DNA from: Helicobacter bilis
Lineage (GTDB): Bacteria; Campylobacterota; Campylobacteria; Campylobacterales; Helicobacteraceae
Direction of reading: 5' to 3'
Assembly: GCF_001999985.1 (NCBI RefSeq)
Contig: NZ_CP019645.1
Coordinates: 496,001 to 560,000, forward strand
DNA: 64,000 nucleotides
Position numbers and translations under genes: made by a program. The notes below the pieces were generated by a model, which had not been told where the DNA came from, did no database searches, and saw only the letters and a program-made list of their open reading frames with translations. The stretch's first letter is position 1. Each line of letters begins with the position of its first letter. Positions 56,631 to 64,000 of this stretch are shown here, piece by piece.

Positions 56631-57096
56631 CTATTTAAAAAGTTTTCTTAAGGCAAGAATTCGTTTAAGAATTTTTGTATTTTTAGAAAAAATGAGAGAT
56701 TTCTATCATTTATCTATAGATAATGATAATATGAAAAATTTTGTAGTAATGGCAAAAAATCTTACATAAAATTTATGTTTTTGTGCTTTGAATTGCGTTT
56801 TATTTACTAAAAAGTTTTATTCGAAAATACTCTGCCGATATTAGATGTTTGTTCGTGCTTTTAATTCAAGTTTATTAAGTTCGTTTTGAATACAATAAAT
56901 ATCATAAACTTTATCTCTTTTATCATTCATTTTTTAGTTCTACCGAGCTTTGTTGGTGTTAGTGTTTTTCCTTGTGCATGTGCTACAAAATTCTTGTTGA
57001 TAGTTTTTATGTCTTTAAAAATTAAAAGCAAGTATTGCATACATATATACTTTAAACGCTTTATATGTTTTAACTTATGTTATAATCCTTACATGC
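56631..57096. other. 466-bp gap without a clear gene
   Basis: AT-rich. A 78-codon open frame at 56886-57122 on the plus strand has no ribosome site and a biased hydrophobic composition, so I do not call it. It may hold the 3' end of the cysteine-rich protein transcript. Confidence 0.35.
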
Positions 57097-57369
57097 TTAA
57101 AGCATATCAAAACTACACTTAAGCATATAATGTAACTTTTCGCATTTATCGCAATGTATGCAATTTTTACAATTTTTACCGCTTGTAGCTTCGCAATTTA
57201 TGCAATCTACACAATTACTACAATTAACACATTCAAAGCAATTAATACAATTATTACAATTAATTAACCCTTTGCTATGTTGTAAAGCTTCATTTTCATT
57301 ATAAGCCTTTGCATTCCATTTGTTATTGTTATTATCTACATAATACCCTTTTTCTAGTTTTAATTCCAT
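57097..57369 (-). CDS. Cysteine-repeat mini-protein
   Basis: 90 residues. After a short N-terminus (MELKLEKGYYVDNNNNKWNA), residues of about 38-80 have Cys at nearly every third position, mostly as NC: INCNNCINCFECVNCSNC, then CINCEA and KNCKNCIHCDKC. There is no signal peptide. This period-3 pattern would stack cysteines on one face of a coil and could bind metal or form a thiol ladder. The DNA is internally repetitive too (caATTTATGCAA-like units on the plus strand). No family recognised. It lies between partition remnants and the integrase. Confidence 0.6.
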   Translation of the reverse strand: MELKLEKGYYVDNNNNKWNAKAYNENEALQHSKGLINCNNCINCFECVNCSNCVDCINCEATSGKNCKNCIHCDKCEKLHYMLKCSFDML

Positions 57370-57375
57370 AATCAA

Positions 57376-57750
57376 ACCTTTAATAAAAAATCAATCAAAT
57401 AAACATTTAAAAACATTAAACCCTTAATCCTTAGCTATAACAAAGTAATATTACATAACATAGCATTACATAACACTATATAACATTACATGATTTATAA
57501 CTAATAAGCCTTATAACCTCATCATGTAATATATTTGCTTAATGTTGAGGTTAGCAAAAAACATAACATGTAACATAAAAGCTAAGTAAAGCCATACACA
57601 TATAAATCAATCAAAGCATATAAAAGCACATACACATAATAAAGCCTTTGCATGTATATTAATGCCTTGCTTATAGTTAGAATGTATGCCACACTAAGAG
57701 CCGAGCATAAAAGCACATTTAAGCCTTTGCAAACACATAACGCATACATA
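57376..57750. other. 375-bp gap with short direct repeats
   Basis: Contains TTACATAACA at 57451-57460 and again at 57466-57475, with a third partial TAACATTACATG, all about 15 bases apart, then AT-rich sequence and the left 39-bp integrase-flanking repeat. It might be an iteron-like or recombinase-binding region; that is speculation. Confidence 0.35.
57693..57731 (+). repeat. 39-bp direct repeat, left of integrase
   Basis: ACTAAGAGCCGAGCATAAAA followed by about 19 further shared bases. It matches 59470-59508 at 36 of 39 positions in the same orientation. The pair brackets the integrase gene and is a candidate for attachment or arm sites. Confidence 0.75.
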
Positions 57751-59364
57751 TTAAAACCTTAATGTATCATCATCATTAGTAGGATTTAATACATATAAAT
57801 CACTATTATTTACTACTTGTTGCAATGTGTTTTCATGTGCTAATTTGTCTATATAATTAGCCCAAAATTGCATTAGCTCCCGTCTCTCTAGCATTCTTTC
57901 GCTATGGTTATAACTTTGTATTACCATATTTCCAACACTATGGGCTAAGCACATTTCAATAATGCTAAAATCTAGCTTATGTTTTGGTGTTAAGTCATAT
58001 AATATTGTTGAGAATGTGGAGCGGATTCTGTGTGGAGCGTTTAGCTTGTGTATGTTTAGATACTCTTTATAACTCCAATATAAAAGCGGCTTGTTATATG
58101 CGTTATCTATTGACTTTTGATATTTATCTCTTATGGTGTTGTCTTGTAAATAACGACATATAAAAGCCTTAATGCTTACATAAGGTATTTTATACTTGTT
58201 AGCTAGTTTTGTTTTAGTTTGTCGTGTTATTAAGCCTTGTTTCTGTAACTCTAAATACTCATCTAGCCCTTTAATTATTTGTCTTTGCATTCTTACCTTA
58301 TCACTTAAAGCACATGAAAATACATATTTGTCTAGCTTTTGCTTATACATAAATTCTAGTATTTCAAGTGCTTGACTACTTAAAGGTAATTTAAACTCTT
58401 TATTGAGTTTCATTTTATAAGCAGGTATCACTAACATTTTATTTTTAAAATCTATATCCCCCCATTCTAAGTTTAAAATATTATGTATTCTTAAGGGCAT
58501 ATACATATTAAACTTATACATCACTGCAAATAGTCTGTAATCTAGCGTTTTATATTTTGTGAATTTATCGCTATATGTATGTATATCTAAATCATTAAAT
58601 AAGGCTTTATTGCTATATAAAACAAAGCTTTTTAACTCATCTTCATGTATTGTTTTATAATGCCTTTTTTTATTTCGAGGCTTAAATAATATCTTGTATT
58701 CAAACCTATCGCATACGCTATAATCTATATAATCATAAGATACGCAATATTTAAATACTTGTCCAATAATTGCAAATATCTCAAAGCATATAGCTAATTT
58801 ATCCCTTACTTGATAGCTTTGCAAAAACTCTATAATATCGCTTTTAGTAATATCTTGTATTAGCTTATTTCCAAACTTAGCTAAAAAATGCTTAATGTGC
58901 CTTTTGTAATTTTGCTTTGTTATATCCCTTATATCCCTTTTTTCTATCCACTCATTAAATACATGATTAAAAGTAAGCTTTGTATTTTTATCTTTATCTT
59001 GCATGTATTGCAAGTAATCCTTAAGGCTTAATCCTTTTTCTTTAAATTCTAAGCTTTGCAATATAGAGTTATATTCTGTTGTTATATCCCTTGCTTTATC
59101 AAGGCTTATATGTGGATATTGTCCTATTGTAAGCTTATATATTCTATTGCTAGACTTATATTTGAATATAAAAGCCTTAGATATGCCTTGCTTGTTTTGT
59201 CTTAAGTAAAGATATAAACCCTTACAAGTGCTATCGCTTACTAATAAATCTTTACTTGCTTTGTTATTAGCATTAGCTTTATTACTTGCTTTATTAATGC
59301 TATTTTCAAAGCTTGTTATAACCCTTTTTATATCATGTAGTGTTGTATATTGCATGTTTATCAT
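57751..59364 (-). CDS. Tyrosine-recombinase integrase
   Basis: 537 residues. The N-terminal arm-binding (DUF4102-like) part has LYLYLRQNKQG and LTIGQYPHISLDKARDI. The core-binding helices are FNHVFNEWIEKRDIRDITKQ. The catalytic domain has Arg in MPLRIHNILNLEW, His-x-x-Arg in APHRIRSTFST, the second His in CLAHSVGN and the nucleophile Tyr in VIQSYNHSERM. All catalytic residues are present, so it may be active. It is longer than the usual 400 residues because of an insert before the HxxR motif. It resembles integrases of genomic islands in Helicobacter and Campylobacter. Confidence 0.88.
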   Translation of the reverse strand: MINMQYTTLHDIKRVITSFENSINKASNKANANNKASKDLLVSDSTCKGLYLYLRQNKQGISKAFIFKYKSSNRIYKLTIGQYPHISLDKARDITTEYNSILQSLEFKEKGLSLKDYLQYMQDKDKNTKLTFNHVFNEWIEKRDIRDITKQNYKRHIKHFLAKFGNKLIQDITKSDIIEFLQSYQVRDKLAICFEIFAIIGQVFKYCVSYDYIDYSVCDRFEYKILFKPRNKKRHYKTIHEDELKSFVLYSNKALFNDLDIHTYSDKFTKYKTLDYRLFAVMYKFNMYMPLRIHNILNLEWGDIDFKNKMLVIPAYKMKLNKEFKLPLSSQALEILEFMYKQKLDKYVFSCALSDKVRMQRQIIKGLDEYLELQKQGLITRQTKTKLANKYKIPYVSIKAFICRYLQDNTIRDKYQKSIDNAYNKPLLYWSYKEYLNIHKLNAPHRIRSTFSTILYDLTPKHKLDFSIIEMCLAHSVGNMVIQSYNHSERMLERRELMQFWANYIDKLAHENTLQQVVNNSDLYVLNPTNDDDTLRF

Positions 59365-59469
59365 TCCTTATAAAATAGTGTTTGTTATCTACTTTATAAA
59401 GTATGTTTAGTAGTGTTTGTATGTAAGGGTGTTATGCTTTGCATGTGTATTAATGTTTATGTATTGCAT

Positions 59470-59508
59470 ACTAAGAGCCGAGCATAAAAGTATATGTAAG
59501 CCTTTGCA
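59470..59508 (+). repeat. 39-bp direct repeat, right of integrase
   Basis: Partner of 57693-57731, same orientation, three mismatches. Confidence 0.75.
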
Positions 59509-59653
59509 TGTGTTAAGCATTAATATTGCATACTAGCATATACATTACACACATAATAACATTAATGCTTATGCGTGTTTTCACAAATACAAATAAAGCT
59601 TTTACAAAATGCAAAGTATATAAAACACTTGATACAAAATCATTTTTAAAGCG

Positions 59654-59690
59654 TTACAAATTAATTAATACTTTGATACAAATTAAAATT
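59654..59690 (-). repeat. 37-bp segment, inverted match to 3819-3855
   Basis: 35 of 37 positions match the reverse complement of 3819-3855. Confidence 0.7.
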
Positions 59691-59745
59691 ACATAAGCAA
59701 ACAATGCTTTAATTTTTGCATTCTCTACTTAATGGATTTTATAAG

Positions 59746-59969
59746 CTTTTATTGTGTAGTTTTATATGCTTTATTAGCACATAAAACATACTTTAATAAG
59801 TGAAAAATTTGTATAACCTTTTGTATAACCTTTTAAAGCTAAAAACAATAGATTATGCGGAATTATAAGGAAGTGGTTACTTGATATAGCTTTATTTTAT
59901 TTTGCAATATGAGAGCATACACACATTAACACAATATAAAAAACCCTTTATTTAAGGCTTTTATGTGTT
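59746..59969 (+). repeat. Dispersed repeat A, copy 2
   Basis: Aligns with 34900-35108 across its length. It includes the tandem GTATAACC unit (59811-59836) that is single in copy 1 and recurs inverted at 4026-4051. Confidence 0.75.
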
Positions 59970-59982
59970 TGTGTGTTTTTGA

Positions 59983-60396
59983 GTGTTAGAGAGAATGTTT
60001 TATTGTGTGTTGCTAAGTGGATATAAAAAAGCATTATTAGAATTTAGCGACTTCTGCAAAAAAGAAATAAATCCTACAAGAACGCTAAAGCGAGAAATAC
60101 ACACAGAGTCGATAAAAGCTATGCTTCGCTACATGCTAACACATAAAGGAAATAATAGCCAATACAAAATAGATTCAATCTTTGAGCAATTACAATTTGA
60201 AAAAACACTCTCTACAAAACAATTACACGAAATAAAACAAGATTTAATCGAAACAAAGATTCAAGAATTCTTACTTAAAAACTTTGGAATAACGCTTACA
60301 AACAATAACGAAACGCTAAGCTACAATCAAAGCCTAACCAACAACGCAAAGTCGATACTCCCGCCACAGCAAAAAGACATTCTTACGCTATTTTAA
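59983..60396 (+). pseudogene. Island protein with ParA-like C-terminal segment, 5' truncated
   Basis: 137 codons. The start GYKKALLEFSDFCKKEINPT resembles the C-terminal ends of the two ParA remnants (KALIEFKDFCNEI), followed by HTESIKAMLRYMLTHKGNNS, ALQ-poor helices and SILPPQQKDILTLF. The Walker and Asp motifs of ParA are missing, so it is either a 5'-deleted parA with a C-terminal extension or a fused adaptor. The GTG and ATG near 59983 lack a good ribosome site. A strong terminator follows 18 bases after the stop. Confidence 0.45.
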
Positions 60397-60414
60397 AAAA
60401 ACCTTATTTTTACC

Positions 60415-60436
60415 GCGTTGGAAACGCATTTTTTTA
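60415..60436 (+). terminator. Rho-independent terminator
   Basis: Stem GCGTT and AACGC around GGA (60415-60427), followed by ATTTTTTTA. It lies 18 bases after the stop of the preceding frame. Confidence 0.7.
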
Positions 60437-60481
60437 TCGATAAGACAAGCTTTGCTCGGCGTTTGATAAAAAGACAATGTA

Positions 60482-60505
60482 GGCTTCCTTAGAAGCCATA
60501 CCTTT
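60482..60505 (+). terminator. Second hairpin, possible terminator
   Basis: Perfect 6-bp stem GGCTTC and GAAGCC with loop CTTA (60482-60497), followed by ATACCTTTTA. It could serve as a back-up terminator. Confidence 0.4.
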
Positions 60506-60901
60506 TACGCTCTTTTATAAGATTTTATAGAATCTTATAAATATTTATAGGGAATAGGGGAAAGTTCAACAATTTATGTGGAAAATGGATAGAATTTTAT
60601 GTTTTTTGCTTTTATTTTATGCATCCTTTCGTTTTTAAAGGGAATTTTGATATGTGATAGTCAATGCAAACTTAAAATTTAAATATAAAAGCTATTTATA
60701 ATTTTTTAAATAAGTAATAAAAAGAACTTGAATAATAAAATTAATAACATTTAGCTAACATACAAACTAATCTCGCAAGCTAGTCTAGCCATAGATATTT
60801 GTGATAATCTTTATAAAAAGCAATTAGAATCTACAATTACACAAGAAAAGCCAAATTGGAGAGAACGACTTAAGGCGTTAAAACCACAACAAGAGGAGAA
60901 T
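60506..60901. other. 396-bp gap with the tail of an unknown gene
   Basis: From about 60755 a plus-strand frame without a start codon reads SQASLAIDICDNLYKKQLES and NWRERLKALKPQQEEN, then continues into the next gene's start. It is probably the end of a small deleted gene. Upstream is AT-rich with nothing recognised. Confidence 0.35.
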
Positions 60902-62137
60902 ATGAAGTTAAATATAGATATTTCAATATGTAATGATACTACACAATATGCTACAAGTAATTGGGAGATAAAGCATATAGATAGCCTAGAGCTTTAGCTG
61001 TTGTTGTAAAGACTAATCGCTATTCTAATGCGATATTTAAGGATAATTATCGCAAGGGAGAGAATGTAAAAGGTTTTCATAAGCTATTAATCTTTGATAT
61101 TGATAATGAAGAGAATATGCCCTATTTAAGCATACAAGACGCAAAAAAGCTTTTAGAGAATAAAAACATTCAAGCCCTTATAATCCTAAGTAAGAATCAA
61201 CAAAAGATAAAAGGCGATAAAAAGGCAGTGGATAGATTCCGCATTATTATCCCTACACAAACACCTTTAAACTTATTAGATTCTAAAACATTTAGAGAGT
61301 TTCAAGCATTAATCTCAAGGCAATTAGGGCTAAATAGCTTTGTAGATACAAAGGCTTTGAGTGATAGAGCCAGATATTATGATATGAGTCCAATTAGTGC
61401 CCCACCTTATATTATCGATAAGGGCGATATAATAGATATTAGAGAGTTTGAGAAAAAAGCTATTTTAAATATACAAGAAAAAGAAGAGACAAAACTACAA
61501 GAATTAGAAAAGATTAAAGCAATAAAGCAAAATCCTAATGCCTTTAAAAACATGCCACTATTAGACCAAACACAATCTTTAAGCTATCTTAGTGAAAATG
61601 GCTTTAATGCCATTCTAAACACACCTATAACAGCCCTTATAAGACATTATGAGACAATTAAGAGTGAATACAATGATGGCTATGATATGATAAAAACAGA
61701 AAAAGCAAAATATGCCATTATAAAAGATTCTAATCTAGTCCATGATTTTAAAAGCGGAGAAACCTATAATCCCTATACTTAATGTAAGCAAAATAATAAG
61801 CAGCAATAACGCCAATAAAATCGCACGAGAGTTTGAGAATCTAAGCGGGGAAAAAGTGCTTGAGACAAATATATCTCTTATACACGAGCAGCTAAATATC
61901 GCATTAAAACATGCCAAAAATGATAAAGAGTTAGAAAATAGCTTAAAGCAAAGCTTTAAAGTAGAATATGTAAAGTTTAGCTATGGAAGTAAAGAGCCAT
62001 ATCTAATAATAGCTGATAGAAAAATCACACAAGAGAATCTAGACTTTTTAGCCATTCTTAAAAAGCTAAAAGAAAATAGAGAAAAAGAAGCACAACAAAA
62101 TAAAACACAACAAAATAAAAAAGGCTTAGAGAGATAG
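60902..62137 (+). pseudogene. Primase-like plasmid/phage protein, frameshifted twice
   Basis: An ATG after GAGGAGAAT begins MKLNIDISICNDTTQYATSN and stops at a TAG near 60995. One frame over it continues RKGENVKGFHKLLIFDIDNE, then SIQDAKKLLENKNIQALIIL, LSKNQQK, VDRFRIIIPTQTPLNLL and ARYYDMSPISAPPYI. The Asp-x-Asp in LIFDIDN and the following His/Arg pattern (S-K-N-x-Q, R-F-R-I-I-I-P) recall archaeo-eukaryotic primase-type replication proteins of mobile elements. A last shift at about 61740 joins KIISSNNANKIAREFENLSG to the stop at 62137. The assignment is tentative and the gene is broken. Confidence 0.5.
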
Positions 62138-62395
62138 AATCTTATTTGCTTTAATGCTTATAAACAACACAGACTTATAGCACATAATACAAAGATTCTA
62201 TATTTAGATTCTAAAAAGCAAAATAGTTAAAGCATAAAATATGATAATTTAATATTAATCAACATAATTTATCATGAATTACGCATATATAAAGTTATAA
62301 CGCAAAGCATAATGCCTTTATAGTATAAAATACTGAAAAAAATTATAATATTTTGATACCATTTTAATCCACATCATTAACAAAAAGGCTACTTA

Positions 62396-62775
62396 ATGGT
62401 TACGCAGCAAAATTTAAAAGAAGTGTTAGAGTTACTAGGTTTCATCGCAAAGGGACAGATTTATACAAAAATCTACACAAATAACGCAAAAATAGAAGTC
62501 GATTTCGCCACGCAAAAAATCAATTATGAGCCACTAGATTCTAACTTCAAAGAGGGCAAATATCCAAGTATAGATAATGAAAGCAAAGGCTTTATAATCC
62601 ACAGAAACACAACCACAAATTTTAGCTCTAATGAAAATTTTGTATGCCTCTTATGTGTTGATGCCCTGCTTTCTAAAGGCTATGAAGCAAGGCATATAAT
62701 CCTAGAGCCAACCTTTGAAGTCGGGCATAATCAGCAAGTCTATGGCGATATTTTAGTGCTAAAAAAGATTGTATT
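62396..62775 (+). pseudogene. N-terminal stub of a restriction-modification enzyme
   Basis: About 125 residues like the HSDR-type N-terminus of type I/IIG enzymes: LKEVLELLGFIAKGQIYTKI, VDFATQKINYEP, NFSSNENFVCLLCVDALLSK, then GYEARHIILEPTFEVGHNQQ and YGDILVLK, the nuclease-like Glu/Gly-Asp block. Directly afterwards the frame becomes the antisense of the next gene and stops at 62797. The methylase and specificity domains are gone. A junction lies near 62765-62785. Confidence 0.6.
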
Positions 62776-64000
62776 ATTGGATATACTATTGGTTTAATGT
62801 TGTTGCTTAATTTATCAATAACACTAAATATTATATCTTTTCTTTTCACACTCTTTTGCTCATACTTTGTGGCTAATGCACCACTATTACCTAAGTCTAA
62901 AATCACAATAGGTTTATTAATGAATGAAGCTTTGAAGCAAGGTGTTTTTTCTTGTTTATCAAAGTAAGCAAAGAATACAACTATTTTATCCCTCCAACTC
63001 TCCCTTATTTGATATTTATTATTTCCCCCATTCCCCAGATTCTTTAGTCCCAGTATTGCTCTATTTGCAATAGTGATATTGCTTATTTTCTCATCTATAT
63101 TGCTATCAGTTATATCAAATACCATATAAGCGTATTTGATATATTGTCTAAACCTTGTATCTTTGAGATTATGTGTAGGGATTAGCTCTATGGTGTCGTT
63201 GTAGATATTTGCTTTGAGATTGGATACTCCATATTCATATTCAAAGCTTAGTTTTGAACCATTAAAGCTAAAATAAGCTTGTAAGAGTTTTAATTCTTTT
63301 GTGCTTTTATGTTTCTTTTGTATATTTGTAAAGCTCTCATATTGATTAAGGCTTAATTCAAAGTTACTTTCATCAAAGTTATTTCTATCAGGAATAAAGC
63401 TTAATTTATCTATAGTATCTTCTTTCCCTACATAGACATTATGCACTATAAGCTTTCCGTTATTATCACTTTTGCCTTTAGCTACCACCCTTTTAAATCT
63501 ATGATTATAAATATATATTGTTGTATTTCTTAGGAGATTCCCACTTATACCATTATGGCATTTCTCTATCTCTATAGTAAGAGGTATAGAATCTGCTATG
63601 GGTTTGATGTGTAATTGTTTAGATTCTGTCTTATTTGTCTCTTTAGATTCTTTCTTAGAATCTAACGCTTTTTCTTGCAATGTTTTATAAAAGGTTTTAT
63701 CTCTATCTAGGTAATTAGGAAAGCTTTGCATAAGCATAATAGTTTTAAAATAACTACTCTTAAGATTACTTGCTTCTTTACAAAGTTCTTCAGATTCTAC
63801 TTCTGTAAGCTCTCTTAGCTCTATATAGTGATTGCGTATAAGATAATCATTGATTCTATCAATCTTTAGTTTGTATTCTTTTTCTAAGCGTTCTATTTTT
63901 TCATTTTCTGCTTTGTCTTTTTGTAATTGTTCGTCTTCTTCTGCAAATATTACATCATTAATAACACCAGCTATTAATGCTCCTGCTACTGCACCTATTA
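62673..64000 (-). CDS. Large unknown protein, 5' part outside window, 3' end truncated
   Basis: Open from the window edge to 62673, at least 440 residues. The first visible part has a Gly/Ala-zipper membrane segment (IGAVAGALIAGVINDVIFAE), then a charged coiled coil, a Ser/Lys linker, and beta-rich blocks (IPLTIEIEKCHNGISGNLLR and KLIVHNVYVGKEDT). VILDLGNSGALATKYEQKSV comes near the end. The last 30 codons after KPIVYPI are antisense of the restriction stub, so the real end has been lost. Glycine zippers and an Ig-like middle occur in contact-dependent or type VI effectors and in phage proteins; I cannot choose between them. Confidence 0.55.
   Translation of the reverse strand, partial: IGAVAGALIAGVINDVIFAEEDEQLQKDKAENEKIERLEKEYKLKIDRINDYLIRNHYIELRELTEVESEELCKEASNLKSSYFKTIMLMQSFPNYLDRDKTFYKTLQEKALDSKKESKETNKTESKQLHIKPIADSIPLTIEIEKCHNGISGNLLRNTTIYIYNHRFKRVVAKGKSDNNGKLIVHNVYVGKEDTIDKLSFIPDRNNFDESNFELSLNQYESFTNIQKKHKSTKELKLLQAYFSFNGSKLSFEYEYGVSNLKANIYNDTIELIPTHNLKDTRFRQYIKYAYMVFDITDSNIDEKISNITIANRAILGLKNLGNGGNNKYQIRESWRDKIVVFFAYFDKQEKTPCFKASFINKPIVILDLGNSGALATKYEQKSVKRKDIIFSVIDKLSNNIKPIVYPIIQSFLALKYRHRLADYARLQRLALGLYALLHSL

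Larger units (their letters stand above)
59365..59982. other. 618-bp integrase upstream region with several repeats
   Basis: Holds the integrase promoter side, the right 39-bp direct repeat, the inverted match to 3.82 kb, the tandem GGTTATAC block and dispersed repeat A copy 2 (each listed). No gene seen. Confidence 0.5.

Noticed and set aside
56886..57122. 78-codon hydrophobic plus-strand frame
   Set aside because: It has no ribosome site. Phe/Ile-rich composition is expected by chance in very AT-rich DNA.
34900..59969. Repeat A copies as ends of one 25-kb composite element
   Set aside because: The interval contains core genes such as era and prfB and a normal chromosomal order, so a single mobile element with these ends is implausible.
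1..64000. tRNA, rRNA or CRISPR arrays
   Set aside because: Reading both strands I found no tRNA T-loop pattern in a cloverleaf context, no rRNA segment and no regularly spaced repeat-spacer array.

Overview
The window reads as chromosomal DNA of an enterohepatic-type Helicobacter. It is AT-rich. Fur, NrdA/NrdB, Era, RF2, the HefC-type RND pump and the nitroreductase all look like Campylobacterota proteins. A complete cytolethal distending toxin operon (cdtABC) is present, a trait of several enterohepatic Helicobacter species. The species cannot be named from the sequence alone.

Layout. 0-3.3 kb: nitroreductase and nrdA. 3.5-4.9 kb: a patch of gene debris holding a broken PIN-ankyrin gene and short pieces that recur in the 55-60 kb island. 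5-10.8 kb: a secreted LprI-domain protein, ilvD with an unusual in-frame insert of about 147 residues, a GmrSD-like (DUF262/DUF1524) restriction gene and a DNA methyltransferase stub. 11-13.1 kb: cdtC, cdtB, cdtA. 13.1-17 kb: NfeD-like and outer-membrane proteins and two frameshifted envelope genes. 17-31 kb: mostly core genes (argH, a DnaQ-like exonuclease, xseB, rpmE, rplI, fur, nrdB with a nitrilase-family gene and pcm, gap). 30.9-34.7 kb: a TrpB enzyme domain fused to an acidic low-complexity tail of nearly 900 residues. 35-41 kb: an amino-acid ABC transporter and an RND pump. 41.2-45.9 kb: a sugar-transfer and oxidoreductase cluster whose first gene is switched by a poly-C tract, and in which three of four genes carry related in-frame palindromic inserts. 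46-51 kb: a chemoreceptor, era, a Sel1-repeat lipoprotein and prfB. 51.2-62.8 kb: a decayed integrated plasmid or island (truncated Mod methyltransferase, plasmid Rep and helicase, ParA remnants, a tyrosine integrase between 39-bp direct repeats, a broken primase-like gene, a restriction-enzyme stub). 62.7-64 kb: the truncated 3' end of a large protein that runs out of the window.

How the parts relate. The core operons are ordinary for the genus. The accessory part is dominated by turnover of restriction-modification and plasmid-type genes: four different restriction or methylase genes are represented, only one of them intact. Short exact repeats tie the 3.8-4.1 kb debris and the 34.9 kb intergenic region to the island. 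The most unusual signals are the palindromic elements inserted within open reading frames at 41.7, 44.3 and 45.2 kb, with a decayed copy at 51.6 kb, the IlvD insert and the TrpB acidic tail. Several genes are broken by one-base changes in A/T runs. Some may be real decay or phase variation, others could be sequencing errors, so raw reads matter here.
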